A stretch of DNA of 64,000 nt from JBJYIN01 sp046237015 (GCF_046237015.1 NZ_JBJYIN010000002.1:247095-311094); one strand, 5' to 3'; counted from the first letter of the stretch, positions 15,308 through 25,520 are shown. Numbers and translations are program-made. The notes: generated from the letters alone by a model not told the origin.

Positions 15308-15684
15308 GACCAAAACCTCTTTATGTGCTTGTTATTTAACTTTGTTACGCGGGGTAACAAGGGACGCGCATTGTAGGGGGCGCGGTCAGTCTGACAAATC
15401 AGACCAGTTGCCAAAGTATAAGTTGGGAATGTCAAAATGTTGCATTTGTGTATTAAAAAGATGTCTAAAATGATGCGAAATTAGATCCACTTAACAGTTT
15501 GGTTAATTTTGGTAATGAGAGGTTACGTGAAGATTACTTAGTCATAACAATAGGATGTGATGAGTGTCACTAAATTTCTCTGCAACCAGTAAATTCTAGT
15601 GCTGATGAAGTCTGGCAGGTAAAATAAAAAGGAATGCAGGATTTTTGAACTGGATCAAGTTGCCGCACCATAGAGGAATGAACG
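15308..15684. other. Divergent intergenic region fadL-yfcZ
   Basis: A 377-bp stretch holding the promoters of fadL (minus) and yfcZ (plus). Apart from the FadR-like site at 15393-15409 I see no gene, repeat or strong hairpin in it. Confidence 0.6.
15393..15409 (-). promoter_or_regulatory. FadR-like operator upstream of fadL
   Basis: On the minus strand AACTGGTCTGATTTGTC matches the FadR pattern AACTGGTCNGACCAGTT well in its left half and weakly in its right half. FadR repression of fadL is known in E. coli, so the site is expected here. Confidence 0.55.
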
Positions 15685-15981
15685 ATGACAAACGCGATAA
15701 ACAAATGTAGTGCTGAAGAAACCGCTGCCTGTTGCTGCGTGGATGTGGGTACCGTGATGGACAATACCGATTGTACAGCATCTTATAGTAGAGTTTTCAC
15801 CAATCGCGCCGAAGCGGAAGAGACATTAAGCGCATTGACGGGAAAAGCACGCGCCGTAGAGTCTGAGCCTTGCCTGATCGAAAGTAAGATTGATGCGGTC
15901 GATGGTGGCGTGAAATTGGATATCGATTTTACCTTCAGTTGCCAGGCTGAAACGATGATTTTTCAACTCGGTCTGCGTTAA
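15685..15981 (+). CDS. yfcZ: YfcZ/YiiS family protein (DUF406)
   Basis: A 98-residue cytoplasmic protein of unknown function. The N terminus is cysteine-rich (CSAEETAACCCVDVGTV) and the C terminus ends FSCQAETMIFQLGLR, both typical of YfcZ. It lies between fadL and fadI, as in E. coli. AGGAA precedes the ATG by about 6 nt. Confidence 0.88.
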   Translation: MTNAINKCSAEETAACCCVDVGTVMDNTDCTASYSRVFTNRAEAEETLSALTGKARAVESEPCLIESKIDAVDGGVKLDIDFTFSCQAETMIFQLGLR

Positions 15982-16180
15982 TAGCGTTATCCTTATTGAA
16001 GGTCGGGCATCCGAACTTTAGATAAAGAATGGTGGCCGTTATCATTACGGTGTTGACGGCTACGATGAGCTTTCCTTCCTTATTGTTTTTTATTTCTCTT
16101 TTCTCGTATTACTCCTTGTTCATATTCACACTTTTGTGCCGTTCCCGTTTGCGTAATGTAACTATTTCGTTAACAATGAG

Positions 16181-16197
16181 ATCAGGTCAGACCTGTT
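16181..16197 (+). promoter_or_regulatory. FadR operator upstream of fadIJ
   Basis: ATCAGGTCAGACCTGTT is a near-perfect palindrome matching the FadR operator pattern, 39 bp before the fadI start. Repression of fadIJ by FadR is established in E. coli. Confidence 0.75.
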
Positions 16198-16235
16198 GTG
16201 CGCGTGTTGTATTCCTCTGTTAGACAGGAGCGTTT

Positions 16236-17549
16236 ATGAACGAGGTATTACCACTGATAACCCGTCGTGGCGATCGCGTGGCGATTGTTAACGGGTTACG
16301 AACGCCATTTGCCCGTCAGGCAACGGCATATCACGGTGTGCCCGCGATGGATTTGGGAAAGATGGTGGTGAGTGAACTCCTTATTCGGACCGGAATCAAT
16401 CCTGATGAGGTACAGCAGTTGGTGTTCGGTCAGGTGGTTCAGATGCCAGAGGCACCGAATATCGCCAGAGAAATCGTACTGGGAACGGGCATGAGTGTTC
16501 ATACCGACGCTTATAGTGTCTCCCGTGCCTGCGCAACGAGCTTCCAGGCCGTCGTCAATATTGCAGAAAGTATTATGGCCGGAACGATTGATGTCGGTAT
16601 TGCGGGGGGCGCGGACTCTTCTTCTGTTTTGCCTATTGGCGTGAGCAAAAAATTGGCCAGAACATTGCTGGATTTAAGCAAAGCCCGCTCGTTAAGCCAA
16701 CGGCTTAAACTATTATCCCGCCTACGCCCCAGCGATTTACTGCCGGTCGCCCCTCCGGTGGCTGAATATTCCACCGGATTACGGATGGGTGACACGGCTG
16801 AGCAAATGGCAAAAACCTATGATATTTCGCGTGAGGAACAGGACGCATTGGCCCATCGCTCACATCGTCTGGCGGCACGAGCATGGGAAGAAGGGAAGTT
16901 GGCCGACGAAGTAATCACCGCTTATATTCCTCCCTACCAACAGGCGTTACACGAAGATAATAACGTACGCCACGATTCGGCTCCGGAGCATTATGCCCGT
17001 CTGCGACCCGCCTTCGATCGCCTGCATGGAAGCGTGACGGCGGCGAATAGTACGCCATTAACGGATGGTGCTGCCGCGATTTTGATGATGAGTGAAGATA
17101 AGGCTAACCGTTTGGGGATCACCCCGTTGGGATATTTACGTAGCTATGCATTTAGCGCCATTGATGTGTGGGAAGACATGTTGCTCGGCCCGGCTTATGC
17201 CTCGCCGCTCGCATTGGCACGGGCCGGTATTACGCTGTCGGATTTAACCTTAATTGATATGCACGAAGCGTTCGCCGCCCAGACGTTGGCAAACCTGAAG
17301 ATGTTTGCCAGTGAATCATTTGCCCGTAATAAGTTGGGACGGTCTTCGGCGTTAGGGGAAGTCGATAGGGATAAGTTCAATGTGCTTGGTGGTTCTATCG
17401 CCTATGGACATCCCTTTGCTGCAACGGGCGCGCGCATGATAACCCAGACGCTGAATGAATTACGTCGACGAGGCGGTGGATTGGGGTTAACCACGGCCTG
17501 TGCCGCAGGCGGACTTGGCGCAGCCATGGTTCTGGAGGTAACACCATGA
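16236..17549 (+). CDS. fadI: 3-ketoacyl-CoA thiolase FadI
   Basis: Thiolytic cleavage of 3-ketoacyl-CoA in the anaerobic-type beta-oxidation complex; 437 residues. The acyl-accepting cysteine is in SRACATSFQ near residue 99. The C-terminal catalytic motifs are GGSIAYGHPFAATGARM and LTTACAAGGLGAAMV. It starts at ATG 16236 behind CAGGAG and overlaps fadJ by 4 nt, so the two subunits are made together. A FadR operator lies upstream. Confidence 0.96.
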   Translation: MNEVLPLITRRGDRVAIVNGLRTPFARQATAYHGVPAMDLGKMVVSELLIRTGINPDEVQQLVFGQVVQMPEAPNIAREIVLGTGMSVHTDAYSVSRACATSFQAVVNIAESIMAGTIDVGIAGGADSSSVLPIGVSKKLARTLLDLSKARSLSQRLKLLSRLRPSDLLPVAPPVAEYSTGLRMGDTAEQMAKTYDISREEQDALAHRSHRLAARAWEEGKLADEVITAYIPPYQQALHEDNNVRHDSAPEHYARLRPAFDRLHGSVTAANSTPLTDGAAAILMMSEDKANRLGITPLGYLRSYAFSAIDVWEDMLLGPAYASPLALARAGITLSDLTLIDMHEAFAAQTLANLKMFASESFARNKLGRSSALGEVDRDKFNVLGGSIAYGHPFAATGARMITQTLNELRRRGGGLGLTTACAAGGLGAAMVLEVTP

Positions 17550-19717
17550 CCGAACAATCCGTTTTAGTTGCAGAAAAAGTCGAAAATAGGGCGTTTTCGC
17601 TGACTATCCGAACAGACAATATTGGCATTGTCACCATTGATGTCGCGGGAGAAAAAGTGAATACGCTGAAAAGCGAATTTGCTTCTCAGATCATGGCTAT
17701 TTTTGAACAGGCACAGCAACATGCGTCTCTGCGTGGGCTGATTCTGATTTCCGCCAAACCGGATACCTTTGTTGCCGGGGCCGATATTGCCATGTTGGGC
17801 GAATGTACTCGCGCTGAGCAAGCTGAAGATTTGGCAAAGCAGGGGCAGGCTGTCTTCTCTCATCTTTCATCATTACCATTCCCTGTTGTTGCTGCTATCC
17901 ACGGGGCTTGCCTGGGCGGCGGGCTGGAAATGGCGCTGGCGTGTGATTATCGGGTGTGTTCGCTGGATGATAAAACCAAGCTCGGTTTACCAGAGGTCCA
18001 ACTTGGCCTATTGCCCGGTTCGGGGGGAACGCAGCGTCTGCCCCGTTTGATTGGGGTGGATAAAGCGCTGGATATGATACTGACGGGGCGGCACCTTGGC
18101 GCTCGTCAGGCGGTAAAAATAGGGCTGGTTGATGATGCCGTACCGCGTAGTATTTTACTGGAGACGGCTGTTGCGCTGATTGCGAAGGGAAAACGGAAAG
18201 CTTCCCCCCTGGGATGGCGAGCTCGTTTGTTAGGCAGTCCGGGGATTCGACGTGTGTTATTTAAGATTGTTAAGACAAAAACCCGAGCAAAAACGCACGG
18301 TAATTATCCGGCTACCGATCGTATCATTCAGGTGATACGTCGCGGTATGGAAAAAGGCATTGACGAAGGTTATCGACAAGAGGCTCGGGCGTTTGGCAAA
18401 TTGGTGATGACGCGGGAGTCTGCCGCACTGCGTCACCTGTTTTTTGCGTCAACGTCGCTGAAAAAAGAGTCGGGTTCTTCCGTTGAAGCCAAGCCACTTC
18501 ATCGAATTGGTATTCTTGGCGGCGGGCTAATGGGGGGCGGTATTGCCAGCGTGACGGCGGTTCGCGGGGCACTGCCTGTGCGAATTAAAGATATCAATGA
18601 GCAAGGCATCAATCATGCCCTGAAATATAGCTGGCAGTTCCTGACGCAGCGTGTTCAGCGTAAGCGCATGAAACCTGCTGAGCGGCAGCGAGTGATGACG
18701 CTCATTTCGGGGAGCACCGATTACCGTGGGTTTGAGTATGCTGATGTCGTGATTGAAGCCGTATTTGAAGAACTGTCTCTCAAACAGAAAATGGTGGTTG
18801 AGATTGAGCAATTCGGGGCTCCACAGACTATTTTTGCCTCTAATACGTCATCTTTACCCATTCACCAGATTGCCGCAGAAGCGAGTCGTCCACAGCAGGT
18901 TATTGGCTTGCATTACTTCAGTCCGGTAGAAAAAATGCCATTGGTTGAGGTGATTCCTCACGCACAAACCAGCGCGGAAACCATCGCCACGACCGTTTCG
19001 TTGGCAAAAAAGCAGGGCAAAATCGCCATAGTAGTTGCCGATCGCGCCGGGTTCTATGTTAATCGTATCCTTGCACCTTACATTAATGAGGCAGCCTATT
19101 GTCTGTTGGAAGGCGAACCTGTCGAGTCTATTGATCGGGCGCTAGTACGATTTGGTTTTCCGGTTGGTCCGCTGACGTTGTTGGATGAAGTTGGAATAGA
19201 TATCGCGACGAAAATTGTCCCCGTGTTAAGCGACGCGTTTGGTGCACGGTTTACCCCGCCGCCGACATTTGATGCCATCCTGAAGGATGGGCGAAAAGGG
19301 CGAAAAAATGCGAAAGGATTTTACCGCTATAACGAGAAACGCTATTTCTGGCAATCGAAAAGAGACGTCGATAATACGATTTATCCATTATTGGATGTTA
19401 CGCCGAAAGCTCATATTGATCCTGCATTGATTAGCCAGCGTTGTGTCATGATGATGCTGAATGAAGCGGCTCGCTGTCTGGATGAGGCGGTCATCCGGTG
19501 TGCCCGAGATGGCGATATCGGGGCTGTATTTGGTATCGGTTTTCCCCCGTTTTTGGGCGGGCCGTTTCATTATATGGATCGCCTTGGTATGACCACGGTC
19601 GTGAAAACATTGCAGGTGTTGCAGCAACAATATGGCGATCGTTTCGCGCCTTGTGAGCGCCTGTTGTCGATGCAGGAAAATCAGCAAACATTTTATGCTT
19701 CGGGTATGGAGAGTTAA
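17546..19717 (+). CDS. fadJ: Multifunctional fatty acid oxidation protein FadJ
   Basis: Enoyl-CoA hydratase, 3-hydroxyacyl-CoA dehydrogenase and epimerase in one 723-residue chain, partner of FadI. The crotonase domain covers about residues 10-200, with oxyanion motifs AGADIAMLGE and GACLGGGLEMALACDYRV. The NAD-binding part begins near residue 320 with GILGGGLMGGGIASV, followed by the two C-terminal dehydrogenase domains with NRILAPYINEA. It overlaps the fadI stop as ATGA. Confidence 0.96.
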   Translation: MTEQSVLVAEKVENRAFSLTIRTDNIGIVTIDVAGEKVNTLKSEFASQIMAIFEQAQQHASLRGLILISAKPDTFVAGADIAMLGECTRAEQAEDLAKQGQAVFSHLSSLPFPVVAAIHGACLGGGLEMALACDYRVCSLDDKTKLGLPEVQLGLLPGSGGTQRLPRLIGVDKALDMILTGRHLGARQAVKIGLVDDAVPRSILLETAVALIAKGKRKASPLGWRARLLGSPGIRRVLFKIVKTKTRAKTHGNYPATDRIIQVIRRGMEKGIDEGYRQEARAFGKLVMTRESAALRHLFFASTSLKKESGSSVEAKPLHRIGILGGGLMGGGIASVTAVRGALPVRIKDINEQGINHALKYSWQFLTQRVQRKRMKPAERQRVMTLISGSTDYRGFEYADVVIEAVFEELSLKQKMVVEIEQFGAPQTIFASNTSSLPIHQIAAEASRPQQVIGLHYFSPVEKMPLVEVIPHAQTSAETIATTVSLAKKQGKIAIVVADRAGFYVNRILAPYINEAAYCLLEGEPVESIDRALVRFGFPVGPLTLLDEVGIDIATKIVPVLSDAFGARFTPPPTFDAILKDGRKGRKNAKGFYRYNEKRYFWQSKRDVDNTIYPLLDVTPKAHIDPALISQRCVMMMLNEAARCLDEAVIRCARDGDIGAVFGIGFPPFLGGPFHYMDRLGMTTVVKTLQVLQQQYGDRFAPCERLLSMQENQQTFYASGMES

Positions 19718-19832
19718 TCCATACCTCTGTTTCTCACTTTTCTTCTTATCAGGGAAGGCTCAAGTGCGCGCACCGGTTTGTCAGGCGGAGGGATCTCGCA
19801 GGGAACGGTTGTCAACATCAAACGTCATGCGT

Positions 19833-20807
19833 TTAGTTAATCGTCACGCTAACGGTGACCGTGTCGGTATAGGTTCCTTCAGGTTTATTGGCCTGATTTG
19901 TATTAATTCGAGCGGTATAGGGAATGGTTTGAGCGATTCCGGTCCCGATACCGGAATAGTCGTTATTTTCTGTCCAGGCTACGTTGCCGGAGTGGTAAAT
20001 CTGATATTGCAGATAATGAGGCGTTCCGCCCACTGTCGCTGTCATCCTGCGCCAGTTGGCATCGTCAGGATGAGTGCTGGTCAGTTTTACGGTATAAGCG
20101 CCCAGATTGGTGCAACGAACCCCTAAGTTATTGGTGATGATAGGAAAGTCGGCAGGTAGCGCTGCGGATCCAAAGCTGATGTTCGGTGCGCTGGCGATCT
20201 GGCAGTCATTCGTGATATTCATCGTGATGCTCAACGTAGAGGTGATGGAACCTCGATCCTGGAAGCAAAGCAGTCCTACCCCTATAGCGCAAAGGTTGTA
20301 GTCCCATCGGAAACTGATCACATCGGTGTAGCTGCCCGCTGCCACGTTGTTTCCCACGCTGGTGCGGATGTAAATTGGCATGGTGCCGTCGGCCGAATTG
20401 AACAAACCTAATATGCCGAGAAAGGTCGTCTGGCTCCAGGTGTTACTGGAGCCAATGTTATACTGCGTACTACAACCTGAATCCATGCACAGGCTGTAGG
20501 GGATGTAGTCTGAACTGTTGCCACGTCGCATTCGCATGGTTGTTCCGCTGGGGTTGGTATCAGAGATCACGGTAGCGGTGATCGTGTTGGTCCCAGCAAT
20601 GCTTAACAGGCTACCGCTACACTTGAAACCACTGCCAGATGTCACAACTTGCGATGCGCCGCCAGTGAGTGGCGGTCCGACAATCGATGAGGCGAATGGG
20701 CCGATCAGGATGGAACTGGGCGGTGCGCTACAGTCCGCGATGCTATCGTGTGCCACAAATAGACCGAAGAGAAATCCCAGACGCAGTAACCACGCTTTTT
20801 TTTGCAT
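19833..20807 (-). CDS. Archaic chaperone-usher pilus tip adhesin (CsuE-like, SCPU domain)
   Basis: Likely the tip subunit of the pilus encoded just upstream. The 324-residue protein has a signal peptide ending at SIADC. An N-terminal lectin-like half covers residues to about 195, and a C-terminal spore-coat-U/SCPU pilin half starts near NDCQIASAPNISFGSA and ends TDTVTVSVTIN. Two SCPU-like domains are the layout known for CsuE. It is the last gene of the operon, 4 nt after the usher stop. What it binds cannot be read from sequence. Confidence 0.82.
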   Translation of the reverse strand: MQKKAWLLRLGFLFGLFVAHDSIADCSAPPSSILIGPFASSIVGPPLTGGASQVVTSGSGFKCSGSLLSIAGTNTITATVISDTNPSGTTMRMRRGNSSDYIPYSLCMDSGCSTQYNIGSSNTWSQTTFLGILGLFNSADGTMPIYIRTSVGNNVAAGSYTDVISFRWDYNLCAIGVGLLCFQDRGSITSTLSITMNITNDCQIASAPNISFGSAALPADFPIITNNLGVRCTNLGAYTVKLTSTHPDDANWRRMTATVGGTPHYLQYQIYHSGNVAWTENNDYSGIGTGIAQTIPYTARINTNQANKPEGTYTDTVTVSVTIN

Positions 20808-20811
20808 GCTG

Positions 20812-23253
20812 TTATCCTTTTGGATGAGGTTGGCACATGAGCGGCCCTATTGTTGCCATCATTTCCTGCGTTTCCGGTAATGAAAATTCAACCCGACAGA
20901 TTTGCCCATTTTCTTGTGTAAAACGCAGCGTGTTGGATGCCCTTAGATTGGAGAAATACGTCAGTCCCTCATGACCGCTGACGGTGGTGGTGCCACTGGT
21001 TTCGTCCGTTACCCAGGTGCCAACGGTAAGCGGCTGACCATCTGTGTTATGTAATATAATATTGGCGGATAAGACGCGATGAACCGGAAATTTTACGATG
21101 GTTCCGCTGCCTTCTTTGACGGAAATTCGCTCTTCTACCTTCGGCGTTTCAACGTTAGCAGGAAGTTGTAATGGGTCAATCTCGACCTTCGCGGAATAGT
21201 TGGATGTCACCCAGGGAACGAGCAACTGGCCGCGTTTATTCGTTTGACCGACCAACTGATTTTCGTATTTAACAGGGATGCCTTCATAACCTTCCGTATC
21301 GACAACAATGAACGCATCGTTGATGCGGTTGCTGGGGAACAGGCCGCCATTAATGTAGATCAGCGCACCACTGACTTCCCCCCATTGTGTGGTATTTCCC
21401 TCGTTACCATAAACGCCTCCCTGAACCAGATTGTAAGGTCCGCGCCAGCTTAGTGCGCCTTGATAATAGGGATCTTTGCCCGCAGCGTAGGCCGCATGCC
21501 AGCCAAACCCACCTTCTGTCGGCGTGGAGCGGGTAATACCAAGACGCGTGGCATAATCCCCGCGATTATTACGTTGAATACCGGCATTGATTGAGTCGCG
21601 TGAACCAATGGGCATAACAAATTGCAACTGCACACTGTAGTCGTCTTCACCCAGCGTTTTATTCAGCGCGACATAAACAGAACTCCCTTGCCAGAGTTGG
21701 CGGGTATAAGACAGGTTCAGTAACTGTGTTCGTGCAGAGTCGAAAGACTGTATATCGAAATAACCTACCCCAAATGTGCCGTTTCCTGAGCCGAATGGTT
21801 GGCTACTTAAGGTGGCCTGATTACTTTGACGGCTAAGCTGGTTTTCCTGATAGGCTACCGTGAGATCGCGATAGTGGATATCGCGCTCCGCATGTTGCAG
21901 GTTGAGGCCAAACGTCCGGGCATAATAGGAATACCCGATGGTATATTGGTGTCCTGTGGTTTCTTTTTCACTTTGGCTGTAAGACGAACTGATGGTTCCC
22001 CAGCGCCCAACGGTAAAGTCAGCGCCAGCGCCGAGTAAATAAAGATTTTTTACCGTTTCGACGTGGCTGGATAGCGTTAACCAGTTGGTTAATCCATAGC
22101 GATAGAGACCGCTAACGGCGAGGTCAGAAGCATAAGATTCATTCCTGAAACCATAATCTTGACGCAGAGCACCAACGGACAGATCGAAATCACTGAGTCC
22201 GGCACGTAGTAATTCATTTGAGACGTAAAACGGTACGGTCGTAGAAATTTGCCGCCCTTGAGCATCCGTGGTAACGACGGTTGCTTCGCCTGCACCGTTT
22301 AAATAGGGCGTATTGGTTAACGTAAATGGGCCGGAATTAAGTGTCGAGCTGGTTGCTTTGTAGCCGTTGATGAATAAATCCAATGTGCTAGGGACTGCCG
22401 CGGAACCGGTATACTGCATTAACGGATAGGTAATGATATCGGGCCTGATACCAAAATCCCGGCTGATGCGGGCGCCTCCCATACGTACTGAATTACTCCA
22501 GGTTAATGAATTGCTGATCAGGTCGCCAACCTGATAGGTCAGCATACGTTCACTATCGCTATGACGCCAATAGGTATCGAAACGCCGATAACCATTCCGT
22601 TGAGAAGCGCTATTTTTTCCGGTTGTCACATCATAAATACCGGTATTGGTTATCATGCCGTAATCGCTGAAGAGACGCTGCTCCATCAACGTGTTAATCG
22701 TATCGTTACCGGTTGCTGGAGAAGAATAATAAAGGTTGTAGTTGAATAGCAGTCCTGTACTGCTACGAGGAATAAGACGTTCGGTGCCCGTACTGTGGCC
22801 GTTTACTTCCTGAAGGGGGAGCCAGTCAGTGGGAACGCTCAGTTTTAGCTGTTGCGAACCGGGGTCATATTCTGCGGTAACGTCCGGTAGGTCGTTAACA
22901 TTAATCTGCGTGGTGCGGCGATCGGCGCGGCCATCATCCGGTAGCCTGATATGGTTACGTTTCAGTTCTGAGGCATCAACATAATAATGGCCGTTGCGAT
23001 AGTTCACGGGCACCGCATCCTGATTACTTTGTCCATTGACGCTAATCGTTAAATAATAGATCGCGTCATTAATGGTGGGCTTGCTCCGAGGTGGGGCGGG
23101 TAAATCGGTAAACTCTTCCGCGGCAAATAATGCAGAATTAAACAATAAACTCGTGATGACCGTTCCAATCAGGAAATGTTTTAGTGAGGCCAGTTTTCCT
23201 GATGGGGTGTCTCGTTTGATTCTATTCCCGTTATTGAATATCACGTCATTCAC
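20812..23253 (-). CDS. Outer-membrane usher of archaic (sigma-clade) pilus, CsuD-like
   Basis: The 813-residue usher threads pilin subunits through the outer membrane. A signal segment lies near residues 24-44 and a PapC-type N-terminal domain follows (about 60-160). The long beta-barrel with a plug region comes next, then C-terminal domains including GYEGIPVKYENQLVGQTNKRG. It overlaps the chaperone stop by 8 nt. It is distinct from gamma-clade ushers of type 1 and P pili by its short length and Csu-type neighbours. Confidence 0.88.
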   Translation of the reverse strand: MNDVIFNNGNRIKRDTPSGKLASLKHFLIGTVITSLLFNSALFAAEEFTDLPAPPRSKPTINDAIYYLTISVNGQSNQDAVPVNYRNGHYYVDASELKRNHIRLPDDGRADRRTTQINVNDLPDVTAEYDPGSQQLKLSVPTDWLPLQEVNGHSTGTERLIPRSSTGLLFNYNLYYSSPATGNDTINTLMEQRLFSDYGMITNTGIYDVTTGKNSASQRNGYRRFDTYWRHSDSERMLTYQVGDLISNSLTWSNSVRMGGARISRDFGIRPDIITYPLMQYTGSAAVPSTLDLFINGYKATSSTLNSGPFTLTNTPYLNGAGEATVVTTDAQGRQISTTVPFYVSNELLRAGLSDFDLSVGALRQDYGFRNESYASDLAVSGLYRYGLTNWLTLSSHVETVKNLYLLGAGADFTVGRWGTISSSYSQSEKETTGHQYTIGYSYYARTFGLNLQHAERDIHYRDLTVAYQENQLSRQSNQATLSSQPFGSGNGTFGVGYFDIQSFDSARTQLLNLSYTRQLWQGSSVYVALNKTLGEDDYSVQLQFVMPIGSRDSINAGIQRNNRGDYATRLGITRSTPTEGGFGWHAAYAAGKDPYYQGALSWRGPYNLVQGGVYGNEGNTTQWGEVSGALIYINGGLFPSNRINDAFIVVDTEGYEGIPVKYENQLVGQTNKRGQLLVPWVTSNYSAKVEIDPLQLPANVETPKVEERISVKEGSGTIVKFPVHRVLSANIILHNTDGQPLTVGTWVTDETSGTTTVSGHEGLTYFSNLRASNTLRFTQENGQICRVEFSLPETQEMMATIGPLMCQPHPKG

Positions 23254-24037
23254 GTTTAATTAAAACAGGCTCGGCCATATCTGATAAATGGGTAAAGAGC
23301 TGTAAAGCGTTTCCAGGTACGGATATCCCAGACGGGAGAGGCCAGCGCATTTGCTGCCCGGCTAATACATAACCGAGGAAACCGCTATTTATTTGGATTT
23401 TATTTCCCGTTCCTTCTTTAGACGCGGCCCAGAACACATTACTTAAGCGGGCACTGACGATGCCTTTATTGTGCACATACAGATGTGGTTTTCCTGCGAC
23501 GTTCTCCACGCGCCAATAGAGTTCGGGAAGATTGGGGGTGCCGCTGGCACGCTTTTTCTCTGGACGGATTTGTGTCCAGATCCCTTCGCCATCAAGAAAC
23601 AAAGGCAACAGGTAGCGCATTTGGAATTGAATACCCATTTGGGGCGATTCCGATGTTTTATTATAGGGCTCTGCAATTTCATCAATAATGATACGGTAGG
23701 CTTTCTGCGTCTTGGCTGTTGATGGAATGACTCGAATGAGTCGTATCAGGTGCCGTTTACCCGGCTCTAACGTGGTAAATGGCGGTGTGGCAATAACGTC
23801 TTTTTGCTCAGCATAGCGATCTTGAAAATCAATCTGTTTCCAGGCCACGATGCGGATTTGTAATCCGACAGGTTGGTTGCCTTTATTTTCCAGCCATAAT
23901 GCTGCGCTGGTTTCATTTGATTCGATCACCTGATAAATCGGCCAGACAAGCAGACTACTTGCGGCAAAGGTCGATCCGCTTAGTGTAAATAATGCTACAG
24001 TCATCCATTGAATAAATATCACCAGTTTGCTTTTCAT
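23246..24037 (-). CDS. Periplasmic pilus chaperone, CsuC-like
   Basis: A 263-residue PapD-fold chaperone that binds pilin subunits. The signal peptide ends near SGSTFA, then SSLLVWPIYQVIESNETSAA begins the first Ig-like domain. The conserved RLIRVIP segment corresponds to the G1 donor strand region. YRIIIDEI and a second Ig-like domain follow. It starts 18 bp after the stop of the upstream subunit gene and overlaps the usher by 8 nt. Confidence 0.87.
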   Translation of the reverse strand: MKSKLVIFIQWMTVALFTLSGSTFAASSLLVWPIYQVIESNETSAALWLENKGNQPVGLQIRIVAWKQIDFQDRYAEQKDVIATPPFTTLEPGKRHLIRLIRVIPSTAKTQKAYRIIIDEIAEPYNKTSESPQMGIQFQMRYLLPLFLDGEGIWTQIRPEKKRASGTPNLPELYWRVENVAGKPHLYVHNKGIVSARLSNVFWAASKEGTGNKIQINSGFLGYVLAGQQMRWPLPSGISVPGNALQLFTHLSDMAEPVLIKRE

Positions 24038-24055
24038 GCAGTTACCCTATTTATT

Positions 24056-24595
24056 TTAATAGGTCAGGCTGACCGTTATGCTGTCGCTATATTGCCCCGT
24101 GGGTGGCAAGGGTTGCGCGCCAAAATAACGGGCATAGACGGTGTAAGTCTGTGTGGTTGTGGGAAAGGCGGTGATATTCAGTGCCTGCGCACCGGTTCCC
24201 CACACCTCGGTTCGGGCGGCGTCACGATAGAGTTGATAAGGTAGTGAGCGCGTTCCTGCGGCATTCATTACATAGCGTTGGGCGCTATTCCCGCCGTGAA
24301 GGCCATAGTCCATGGCAACGGAGATGTTGATGCCTGGCGTACAGGTAATAACAATGGATCCATTGCCAACGGTGCTTGCTATATCAATATTGGTTGCGGC
24401 GGCACTCTGTGTACCAAAATTGATTGTTCCCATTGCGGTTTGATTGCTGCTCTGGTTGCTGCCGAATGCACATCCTTTTTGGATCGTGGCGCTAACGGTA
24501 AAGGTGCTATCCACCGTCAGCGCAGCCAGCGGTGAGGAAAAAAGCGCAACAGATGAGAACCATACCAACTGAAGACGCATTTTTCTTACCCGCAT
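24056..24595 (-). CDS. Pilus minor subunit, SCPU family
   Basis: A 179-residue secreted pilin with a signal peptide ending near PLAALTVD. The SCPU-type pattern is FTVSATIQKGCAFG, NFGTQSAAATNIDIASTVGN and GQYSDSITVSLTY at the end, with two cysteines for the pilin disulphide. Two starts are possible (24595 and 24580); neither has a strong ribosome site. It lies between the major subunit and the chaperone. Canonical Csu loci have three subunit genes before the chaperone; here there are two. Confidence 0.78.
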   Translation of the reverse strand: MRVRKMRLQLVWFSSVALFSSPLAALTVDSTFTVSATIQKGCAFGSNQSSNQTAMGTINFGTQSAAATNIDIASTVGNGSIVITCTPGINISVAMDYGLHGGNSAQRYVMNAAGTRSLPYQLYRDAARTEVWGTGAQALNITAFPTTTQTYTVYARYFGAQPLPPTGQYSDSITVSLTY

Positions 24596-24627
24596 TAATC
24601 AATCAGTGATCCAGCGATATTCATGTT

Positions 24628-25173
24628 TTACCACTCAATGGTTGCTGAAACGGTATCGGTATAAGCACCGGCCGTTGGCGCAATAATGGTTTGATCGGAA
24701 GACAGAATTCGAGCATGAATAGGAATAGACTGCGGCGTTCCGTCTGATGTTAACGGTATTCCGGATGCACCGTCCGGTGGGATTTCTGCCGTTCTTCCTG
24801 CATCGGAATAAAGGCGGTAAGGAATACTATAGGTGCCTGCGCTGGGTGATAGTGTGCGTAGGGAACCCGAGTCATTGGCACCTTGACGAATATAGACGGT
24901 AGCTGGCAGGCCTATTGAGCAGGTGATTGTCAGGCCATTTCCCACGGTACTGGTGACTTGAGCATCGATATCGGTTGCCAGATTAGTGTAGGAACCGAAA
25001 TCTAACGTTCCCCATGATGTTCCCGTACCTGCACCGTTATCAACAATGCAGGCTGAGGTAATGGCTAAGGTTACCCCAATGGTGCCAGTGATCGTTTCTG
25101 CTCGGGCCGTTGACGTTGCACCCAATATCAACAAGGCAATTAACGTAGGTAATGCTGTCTTTTTCGCATTCAT
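24628..25173 (-). CDS. Pilus major subunit, SCPU family (CsuA/B-like)
   Basis: First gene of the pilus operon and the probable rod subunit, 181 residues. The signal peptide runs to STARA; the mature part starts ETITGTIGVTLAITSACIV, a donor strand and first cysteine, and ends GAYTDTVSATIEW. I chose ATG 25173 with AAAAGGA about 6 nt upstream; an in-frame codon further upstream has no leader-like sequence. First place and good ribosome site fit the subunit needed in largest amount. Confidence 0.83.
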   Translation of the reverse strand: MNAKKTALPTLIALLILGATSTARAETITGTIGVTLAITSACIVDNGAGTGTSWGTLDFGSYTNLATDIDAQVTSTVGNGLTITCSIGLPATVYIRQGANDSGSLRTLSPSAGTYSIPYRLYSDAGRTAEIPPDGASGIPLTSDGTPQSIPIHARILSSDQTIIAPTAGAYTDTVSATIEW

Positions 25174-25520
25174 AACGATCCTTTTGTCTCTATATTGCTT
25201 TCTTTCACCGATAAAAATACGTTTTATCATTAGCACGATAACTGTTTAGACTTGTTATTAATAAGGCCGCTGGTAGTGCCTTATTTCTTACATAAGTTTT
25301 CTACCTGGTGAAATAATGAAGGCGAAACAAAAATAACTGCAATATTTAAAATAATTAGTATGTTTTTGACGATAAATCAGTGGCTTTGGATAAATAAACG
25401 ATGACGCCGAACAATATAAAAATTAAGTGACGGTCATTATCAATACAATACTGGTTTATTTATTCTCATTTTTAATTATTAAAATAGATTAATGAGATGA
25501 TTTTAAAGATAGAGGCTCTG

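Noticed and set aside
25237..25520. Invertible promoter element for pilus phase variation
   Set aside because: No matching inverted repeats flank a promoter segment, and no recombinase gene of the Fim type is adjacent.
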